64,000 nt of DNA from JAUWCL01 sp964599375. Its GTDB lineage: Bacteria; Krumholzibacteriota; Krumholzibacteriia; Krumholzibacteriales; Krumholzibacteriaceae. The DNA is taken from contig CAZREW010000001.1 in assembly GCA_964599375.1 (NCBI GenBank), positions 62,001 through 126,000 on the forward strand, in the 5' to 3' direction. Made by a program: the position numbers and the translations under genes. The notes beneath the pieces are model-generated. The model had not been told where the DNA came from and searched no databases. It worked only from the letters and a program-made list of their open reading frames with translations. This document shows, one piece after another, positions 58,628 to 64,000 of this stretch. The first letter of the stretch is position 1; each line of letters opens with the position of its first letter.

Positions 58628-61443
58628 CACTCGCGGCCCCTTCTGAAGAAATTGTCGAGGATCATGCTGAACTCGATGCCGTAGAAGATGTCGGAGTTCC
58701 GCTGGACGTAGTTCCCGTACTCGTTCACGTAGAAGGCCTGATCGTCGAAGAAGTTATGCACGAACATCGACACCTCGGCCCCCCTTCCAAGGGATTTCGA
58801 CACATTGAGGTTGAACAGCAGCCTGTCGTTCGGCACCCTCCTGACGGCAAGATCGAGCTCGTCGTAGACGCGGTCGAGGCCGAGCTCCTTCGATTCTTCC
58901 GGTGATATGTATACCGTCTCCCTGGTCAGAGGATCATAGTACCCGGAGGAGTATATGACCGGATCGACGACGCTCCGGCTCTTTTCGAAGAGCGTCTGCT
59001 GTACGTGGAAGGTCACCCACATGCCTATCTTCTTTATCAGCCAGTCGGCCCTGTAGTTGACGATCGCCTTCTGCCGCCAGGCCTCATTATAATTATAAAG
59101 TGGATATATCGTCCTGCCCAGCGACTCGTTGTTCCGGGGCGTGGACATGTAGAGCCCGTCGGCGCCCGACCGGGACTTGTAGAACGAGCCGTCGACCCTG
59201 AACACGGTCGAGAGGCTCTCTATCCTCTTGGTGAGGAACTGGAACTCTACCCCCCATTTCTTGTAGTACCCGACCGGGTCAAAGAAGCCATGTCCCGAAT
59301 CGTTCTCCGTGTAGATCGTGTCCAGAACGGTCCTGGAAGCCGGATCGGGGTAGTTCTCCCACCTGTAGCGGTGGATGGTGAGGGGGTCGTTCCTGTCTCT
59401 GGGCGATTTTGTCGATTCATCGTAGAACCCGGTGAGTATCAGCGCCAGCGGGCCCAGCTTGTTGTCGAGAGAGACCTCCGCCTTCGAGTTCTGGTACCCC
59501 TTCAGGTTCGTATTGTCATAATTGTATATGTAGGTCGTGACCAGAGGCATCGAGTCCGGGGGCGAGACGTTCTCCTCGACGACATCGATGTACATCGGCC
59601 CCTGGTATATGTTCGTCATGGGCGGCATCTTCGAGCTCTTTCCCCAGCTCAGGCGCACGCGGGTGTCGTCAGTGAAATCGAATCTGAACCTGAATCGGGG
59701 ATTGAGAAACGAACCGTTGTTCGACTCTATGAAAGGATCGCTGTTGAAAAACCCGCCCCAGTTTACGCTCTGCGGGGTATACATCTCGTACCTGGCCCCC
59801 AGGATGAGCGACCACGGACGGAAATTCAGTGAGCCTTTGATCTCGTCCTCGATATAGAGGGACGCGTTCTTGAGGGCGGGAGAGTAATCGAACGGCAGGG
59901 GGCGCTGGCCCGGGTTGCCGTAAGGGGGGAAGAACGGATCGAAGATCTTGCCCTTTCCGGTATTGTTGTCGTATGTGTACTCCGCGCCGAAGAGCATCCC
60001 GTGGTCGAACCTGTAGTTGCTGAAGTTCCAGCGGAAACTAAGCTTCGCCCCGACGTTCCACTCCTCTCCCTTCGTCCAGATCTTGGAGAGATAGGCGCCC
60101 GCCCCGAACACTCCGGGGAATGTCCCCTCTTCCTCGGCGTCTGTAAGGATGCGTACGTCCGAACCGACGAGCTTCTGCTGGTAACTGTCCCGGTTAGTAT
60201 AGGTTATGTTGCCCCTCCACTCGAGCTTCGTGTCGGGGGACGGGCTGAAGTCGATCGTGTTCCCGTACGTGTACGTCTTGTCCCTGTTGTATGTCTCTAT
60301 CGAGAGGGGGTCGTTCACATCGACGTTCTGCTCGTCGCGGATCCCCCTGTACTCGAACATGTTGAGCATGTCCATCTTCTCGTCGAGAAAAAGGTTCCTG
60401 ATGTTGAACCGGCCGTTGTAACGATAATACTCATCGCCTGAGCGTCTGATGTCCCTCTCACTGTAGGCGCCGTTGAGGTTGTACGAGATGCCGGTCCCTC
60501 TGACGATTATTCCGCCGTTGAAGTTCGCTTCCTTCGTGTCCGGGTTGGACTTTATCTTGAGCCTGTTGGGCTGGCGCCCCATCTTCGTCCTGACCTTGAC
60601 CAGCCCGGTCGTCACGTCTCCGTACTCGGCCGACGGGACACCGGTGATGACCTCGACGTTCGCGATATTGTCGGCGGGTATCGTCCGGAGGTCGATCTGG
60701 CCTCCGGCGGACGTGCCCGTGGAACCGTACATCGTCCCAGTGCCGGCCTGGAGATTGGCGTTGTTCGAGATCGCTATGTCGTCGACCATTATCTTTGTCC
60801 CGAACATCGCAGCCTGCTGCTCGGCGCTTGTCCCTATATTGCTGGCGCCCCTGAGCCCTATGTTTGTCTCCCGCGAGAGGCCGGGGGGCGCGGTCCTCTC
60901 CACGCCGGGGATCAGTTCGAGGACATCGCCGAGACTGCTGGAGAGGTTGTGCTCGATCTCAGCGCTCGAGATCTCGTGCGTCGTCTCGATCTGCTCCGGA
61001 AGGAGCTCGCGTTTGTCGAGGACGTTGATGCCCGCGATCGAGAAGAAGAGGTTCTGGGAAGGGTCGCCCGGGACGCATTCGCACCCGTAAGTGGTTATCT
61101 TGCCTGCCTCCACCTCGATGTCCATGTAGTTGGTGCTGAAATATTCGTCCTTGAAGATCGTGATGTTGTACTTGCCCGCGTCGAGGTCCAGCTGGAATTT
61201 CCCGTTCTTGTCGGTCATCGTGCTGATCGTAGTCCCCTGTACCGCCACGATCGCCCCGGCGATCGGTTTCCCGGTGATGTTGTCCGTTACCTTGCCGGCG
61301 AGCCTTCCTTTTCTTGCCGCATCGGCGGGGGATGAAACAAGCGCCAGGATGATCAGAACACAGAAAATCCCCGTCGCGACGGGGATAGGCCTCGATAATC
61401 TTCTCATTTTCCTGCTTTCCTTCTTTTCAGACCAGACGGTCAT
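58627..61443 (-). CDS. TonB-dependent receptor with N-terminal CarboxypepD_reg-like domain
   Basis: The 938-residue outer-membrane receptor starts at an ATG with GAGAGG about 7 bases upstream; a later ATG at 61407 would give a shorter signal peptide. After the signal (ending SSPADAA) comes a carboxypeptidase-regulatory-like domain (GRLAGKVTDNITGKPIAGAI ... TMTDKNGKFQLDLDAGKYNI), then the plug (LGDVLELIPGVERTAPPGLS, NIGLRGASNIGTSAEQQ, VITGVPSAEYGDVTTGLVKV) and a 22-strand-type barrel ending DIFYGIEFSMILDNFFRRGRE with the aromatic terminus slightly extended. It is the first gene of a five-gene operon with three DUF4876-like lipoproteins and a second barrel. The imported ligand is unknown; no SusD partner is present. 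Confidence 0.93.
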   Translation of the reverse strand: MTVWSEKKESRKMRRLSRPIPVATGIFCVLIILALVSSPADAARKGRLAGKVTDNITGKPIAGAIVAVQGTTISTMTDKNGKFQLDLDAGKYNITIFKDEYFSTNYMDIEVEAGKITTYGCECVPGDPSQNLFFSIAGINVLDKRELLPEQIETTHEISSAEIEHNLSSSLGDVLELIPGVERTAPPGLSRETNIGLRGASNIGTSAEQQAAMFGTKIMVDDIAISNNANLQAGTGTMYGSTGTSAGGQIDLRTIPADNIANVEVITGVPSAEYGDVTTGLVKVRTKMGRQPNRLKIKSNPDTKEANFNGGIIVRGTGISYNLNGAYSERDIRRSGDEYYRYNGRFNIRNLFLDEKMDMLNMFEYRGIRDEQNVDVNDPLSIETYNRDKTYTYGNTIDFSPSPDTKLEWRGNITYTNRDSYQQKLVGSDVRILTDAEEEGTFPGVFGAGAYLSKIWTKGEEWNVGAKLSFRWNFSNYRFDHGMLFGAEYTYDNNTGKGKIFDPFFPPYGNPGQRPLPFDYSPALKNASLYIEDEIKGSLNFRPWSLILGARYEMYTPQSVNWGGFFNSDPFIESNNGSFLNPRFRFRFDFTDDTRVRLSWGKSSKMPPMTNIYQGPMYIDVVEENVSPPDSMPLVTTYIYNYDNTNLKGYQNSKAEVSLDNKLGPLALILTGFYDESTKSPRDRNDPLTIHRYRWENYPDPASRTVLDTIYTENDSGHGFFDPVGYYKKWGVEFQFLTKRIESLSTVFRVDGSFYKSRSGADGLYMSTPRNNESLGRTIYPLYNYNEAWRQKAIVNYRADWLIKKIGMWVTFHVQQTLFEKSRSVVDPVIYSSGYYDPLTRETVYISPEESKELGLDRVYDELDLAVRRVPNDRLLFNLNVSKSLGRGAEVSMFVHNFFDDQAFYVNEYGNYVQRNSDIFYGIEFSMILDNFFRRGRE

Positions 61444-61697
61444 CGGAGCACCTCTCGAGGACATCCGGACACGACAAGCGTCCGGGAGACACTTTCCCCC
61501 CCCGAAAAAGCATTTACGGCCGTTGAGGTTTTTCTTCAACCGGTCGGCTGGTAGTGGCTTGCGAATGGATCGGCCCGAAAAATCCTCTCACCATCAATAT
61601 AAACGCCGCAAACCCGATTATCCTTCATAATTATTAAGGAATTGCGCAAATGATTGTTTACGACTATCCGGGGATCTTCCCCGGTCCGGAGCGGAAA

Positions 61698-62798
61698 TCA
61701 GCCACAGACAGCGGTAAAGAGCCTCAGGACGTTCCCGCCCATGACGTCGGCGATGTCGCCCCGGCTCCAGCCCCTGCCTTCCAGGACGCCCGCAAGTGCC
61801 TGCATCTTCGAGACATCCTCGAGGCCGGGGGGCACGACCATTATCCCATCGAAGTCGGAGCCGATGCCGGTATGGGCGACCCCGGCGACGGATGCGATAT
61901 GCTCGATATGGTCGGCTACCGCCTCGATGCCGGGCATCGGTATCTTCTTTATCCGCTCGATATAGGCGCCGCCTATCTCCTGGTCGACGCGCCTGGGGTC
62001 TCCCCCGTACTCGGCCGCGAGGCGGCTACGCTCCCTGCGGTAGTCGCCCCAGATCGCGAAGACCCTGGTGTGGCACTCCTTGTCGAGGAAGGCCGGGAAG
62101 AAGTTGACGCAGGCGACGCCGCCATTCTCGGCAAGGACGCGGAGCATATCGTCGCTGACGTTCCGGGGGATGTCGCAGATCGCCCTGGCGCTCGAATGGG
62201 AGACGAGAACCGGCGCCGCCGAGGCTCCGATCACGTCGAAGAAGGTGGCGTCGGAGGCGTGGGAAAGGTCGATGACGATCCCGTGGCGGTTCATCGCAGC
62301 GATCATCTCACGGCCTGCGGGGCTCAGGCCGTTCCACATCTTCTCCCCGTCCGATGAGTCGGCGATCTCGTTCGAGTTCATCCAGGTCAGGGTGAGGCAC
62401 CTGACGCCGGCTCCGTGGAGCTCCTCAAGCTTCTCCAGGCTCCCGCCCAGGACGTGACCCCCCTCGATCCCGATCACCGCCGCGGTCCTGCCCGAGCCCC
62501 TGACCTCCTCTATCTCCGTGCCGGACAGGGCAACTGCGAGGCGGCCGGAATGCCTTTCCGCCTGTCCGCGGACAGCCCCTATCATCTCGAGGGTGCCTTG
62601 CATCCACCTTTCGATAGCGAGGTCCGGGTCGACCCAGCATGCGAAGACCTGCGCGCCGACTCCTCCTTCGGCCATCCTCGGGAGATCGACATGCCCGTCC
62701 TCAAGCCTATTGCCGAGATCGACCGGCCTGTCGCCGGTGAGCCTCTGGGCGGTGTCGCAGTGTGCATCGAATACAAAAAATCGCCGCATGTCATCCAT
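61698..62798 (-). CDS. Membrane dipeptidase-like zinc peptidase (M19)
   Basis: The 366-residue protein is a renal-dipeptidase-type (M19) metalloenzyme. Zinc-site residues are visible: H13 and D15 in FVFDAHCDTAQRL, bridging Glu in AVIGIEGGHVLGGS, His in VLVSHSSARAICD, and the substrate Asp in HTGIGSDFDGIMVVPPG. IDLSHASDATFFDV also matches. M19 enzymes hydrolyse dipeptides, including some with D-residues. No signal peptide is present, so it is probably cytoplasmic. There is no ribosome site before the ATG; a promoter -10 sits six bases upstream instead. Confidence 0.95.
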   Translation of the reverse strand: MDDMRRFFVFDAHCDTAQRLTGDRPVDLGNRLEDGHVDLPRMAEGGVGAQVFACWVDPDLAIERWMQGTLEMIGAVRGQAERHSGRLAVALSGTEIEEVRGSGRTAAVIGIEGGHVLGGSLEKLEELHGAGVRCLTLTWMNSNEIADSSDGEKMWNGLSPAGREMIAAMNRHGIVIDLSHASDATFFDVIGASAAPVLVSHSSARAICDIPRNVSDDMLRVLAENGGVACVNFFPAFLDKECHTRVFAIWGDYRRERSRLAAEYGGDPRRVDQEIGGAYIERIKKIPMPGIEAVADHIEHIASVAGVAHTGIGSDFDGIMVVPPGLEDVSKMQALAGVLEGRGWSRGDIADVMGGNVLRLFTAVCG

Positions 62799-62804
62799 AC
62801 GGCA

Positions 62805-62832
62805 ATTATAAGCGCCTTGGGTGCGATGTCAC
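62805..62832 (-). promoter_or_regulatory. Promoter placing transcription start at the dipeptidase ATG
   Basis: On the minus strand GTGACA (62832-62827, five of six to TTGACA) and a perfect TATAAT (62810-62805) are separated by 16 bases. Only six bases lie between the -10 and the ATG at 62798, so the predicted first base of the mRNA is the A of the start codon. Confidence 0.65.
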
Positions 62833-62875
62833 GTATTTTTAACTTGTGAGCCCGCGGGCCCTGTCCCTCGCCCGG

Positions 62876-63376
62876 TCAGTGGACGATCTTCGCGGAAGTC
62901 GCCGCGTCGCCGTAGATGTAAAGGGCGTAGGGCAGGAGGCTCTCAGTGCTCCTTATAGCGTACTCCTGGTTGTCAGGGCCGCCGAACCTGATGTCATCGT
63001 CGTTGCTGGCGAAGAAATCCCATCCCCCCTGGTTCCCGGCTGTCGTTCCCCCGATATACTCGAGATTCGCGACGACACGGCCCCCGTAGAACTGGAGCCA
63101 GATCGTGTTCAGCGTCGCGGGAAACTCCCCCTCCATCGCGAAGTAAGATGTCAGGGCCACCTGGATGTTCTTGATGTTCTGAACGGCCACGGCCACCTGG
63201 GCGGCCTTCTTGGAGCGATAATAGTTTGAAAGCACTACAGTTGCAAGGAATCCGATTATCTCTATCACGATAAAGAGCTCAAGAAGGGTGAATCCGAGCC
63301 TTCCGAGCCCGCGGCGCTTCCTGCGGGCGTTTGAAACCCTTGCAAAAATGCCGATAAAATCACGTATACGTCGCAT
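62876..63376 (-). CDS. Type IV prepilin-like protein
   Basis: The 166-residue protein has a class III prepilin signal: a long basic leader (28 residues, RRKRRGLGRLG) cut before FTLLELFIVIEIIGFLATVV, with Glu at position +5 (E33) as needed for pilin assembly. The hydrophobic helix continues into NYYRSKKAAQVAVAVQNIKN, then LTSYFAMEGEFPATLNTIWL, as in major and minor pseudopilins of type II secretion or type IV pili. The ATG at 63376 has GGGAG upstream. It stands apart from any pilus or secretion machinery genes in this window, so it may be a minor pilin served by machinery elsewhere. Confidence 0.88.
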   Translation of the reverse strand: MRRIRDFIGIFARVSNARRKRRGLGRLGFTLLELFIVIEIIGFLATVVLSNYYRSKKAAQVAVAVQNIKNIQVALTSYFAMEGEFPATLNTIWLQFYGGRVVANLEYIGGTTAGNQGGWDFFASNDDDIRFGGPDNQEYAIRSTESLLPYALYIYGDAATSAKIVH

Positions 63377-63514
63377 GATGCACTCCCGTGCGTACGGATC
63401 CCGGGTTTCATCTACTTCCAGAGCGGGGATTTGCAAGAATTATGACAAAACAGGGGACCGGCGAGGATCGGCCCCGGCAGGGCAAAGACCGCTCCACTCG
63501 GCGGGCAACCTCAA

Positions 63515-63537
63515 TAAAAAAGGGGGCTTGCGCCCCC
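63515..63537 (-). terminator. Rho-independent terminator after the NifU-like gene
   Basis: On the minus strand GGGGGC-GCAA-GCCCCC (63537-63522) is followed by TTTTTTATT. It sits about 60 bases past the NifU-like stop and before the prepilin gene. Confidence 0.92.
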
Positions 63538-63596
63538 ATCAAGATCCTGTATCGGGAATGCCGCGTTCCGGCGCCCTGGACAGCCGGACCCTGAGC

Positions 63597-63821
63597 CTAC
63601 ATCGAGACCGATTCGACCCTTACGACCTCGGGGATCCTCTCCTTGAGGACCCTTTCGACGCCGAGGGCCAGGGTCATCTGCGACATCGGGCAACCGGCGC
63701 AGGCGCCCTTGAGCCTAACCTTGACGACTCCGTCGACCACGTCGACCAGCTCGATGTCCCCGCCGTCCGCCTGCAGGTTCGGCCTTATCTCCTCGAGCAC
63801 AGCTGCTACCTGTTCCTTCAT
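63597..63821 (-). CDS. NifU-like C-terminal-domain Fe-S scaffold protein
   Basis: The 74-residue protein is a stand-alone NifU C-terminal (Nfu) domain. It shows the family run VLEEIRPNLQADGGDIELVD and the cluster-binding CxxC (C41, C44) in LKGACAGCPMSQMTLALGVE, then LKERIPEVVRVESV. Such proteins assemble or carry a [4Fe-4S] cluster, bridging two subunits through the CxxC, and pass it to target enzymes in the cytoplasm. A strong GGAGGT ribosome site is seven bases before the ATG. It is followed by its own terminator, so it is a single-gene unit or the end of one that starts outside the window. Confidence 0.95.
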   Translation of the reverse strand: MKEQVAAVLEEIRPNLQADGGDIELVDVVDGVVKVRLKGACAGCPMSQMTLALGVERVLKERIPEVVRVESVSM

Positions 63822-63952
63822 CCTGATTACCTCCGTACTTCGTTCATCATGATCACATCATGACTGTCCGCCGGGGGCCTCTCGCGCAGACTGCCCACCG
63901 GCCCGCCCTCAAGCCGGACGGTGATTATGCCTGACAAATATAGTCAATTTCG

Positions 63953-63968
63953 TACTGGAATTCCAGTA
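63953..63968. promoter_or_regulatory. Perfect 16-bp palindrome upstream of the NifU-like gene
   Basis: TACTGGAATTCCAGTA reads the same on both strands. It lies about 130 bases upstream of the NifU-like start in the gene-free right edge of the window, next to a second short repeat (TGACAAATATAGTCA, 63932-63946). It has the size of an operator for a dimeric regulator. No clear promoter pair was seen. Confidence 0.35.
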
Positions 63969-64000
63969 TGTAAATCGGCCGGGGCATCTTCCATTTCGAC

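Noticed and set aside
1..64000. CRISPR array, prophage or biosynthetic gene cluster
   Set aside because: No regularly spaced repeats, no phage structural or integrase genes and no synthase genes were seen.

Overview
This 64 kb, GC-rich window is chromosomal DNA from a Gram-negative, probably uncultured bacterium. Outer-membrane beta-barrels, a TonB-dependent receptor, lipoproteins, Tricorn and M16 proteases, and secreted proteins ending in an 'NPFNP...RKMVLL[KR]' FlgD/T9SS-type C-terminal domain together point to the FCB superphylum (for example Krumholzibacteriota or Eisenbacteria-like). That placement is inferred from gene content; no rRNA is present. I see no phage, complete IS element or CRISPR array.

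Layout. 0.1-4.9 kb (minus): a tightly overlapping operon smpB > N-acetylmuramoyl-L-alanine amidase > GerMN protein > murI > rph > rdgB. 5.1-7.6 kb: a small membrane protein (plus), and lpoB followed by a COG3014 lipoprotein (minus). 7.68 kb: tRNA-Leu(CAG) with its own promoter, then OsmC and NAD-binding proteins. 9.1-16.3 kb (minus): a catalytic/inactive M16 peptidase pair, and a 2-hydroxyacyl-CoA dehydratase-type activase whose C-terminal HgdB-like part is split into a second overlapping gene. 16.5-19.4 kb (plus): aldo/keto reductase, Gfo/Idh/MocA oxidoreductase, aldo/keto reductase.

19.5-38.3 kb is a polysaccharide-utilisation region with no SusC/SusD pair. It holds a glycan-binding lipoprotein, a GH16 lipoprotein, a GPH/MFS sugar transporter carrying an inserted periplasmic cadherin/Ig-like segment, a GH30, a GH2-type TIM barrel fused to an outer-membrane beta-barrel, a GH1 gene deleted down to its two ends, a secreted GH16-like protein, a CBM-like secreted protein, a large clan GH-Q-like (candidate beta-glucan phosphorylase) enzyme and a GH92 alpha-mannosidase. 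The likely substrate is a beta-1,3/1,6-glucan (laminarin or fungal/yeast wall glucan, which would also explain the mannosidase): surface and periplasmic hydrolysis, import by the GPH carrier, then cytoplasmic phosphorolysis.

38.6-47.8 kb: a small secreted basic protein, an outer-membrane barrel, a minus-strand run (NAT-like > DUF4416 > LytS-type kinase > LytTR regulator > CGGC protein), a TTG-started transketolase and a GT4 glycosyltransferase. 47.9-53.6 kb (minus): a Tricorn-type protease and a YCF48/BNR propeller with a sorting domain. 53.7-61.4 kb (minus): a five-gene envelope operon, TonB-dependent receptor > three tandem DUF4876-like lipoproteins > DUF6850-like outer-membrane barrel. 61.7-63.8 kb (minus): M19 dipeptidase with a promoter that predicts a leaderless mRNA, a type IV prepilin-like protein and a NifU-like Fe-S scaffold.

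The strongest candidates for undescribed biology are the glycosidase-barrel fusion, the transporter with the periplasmic insert, and the triplicated DUF4876 receptor operon.
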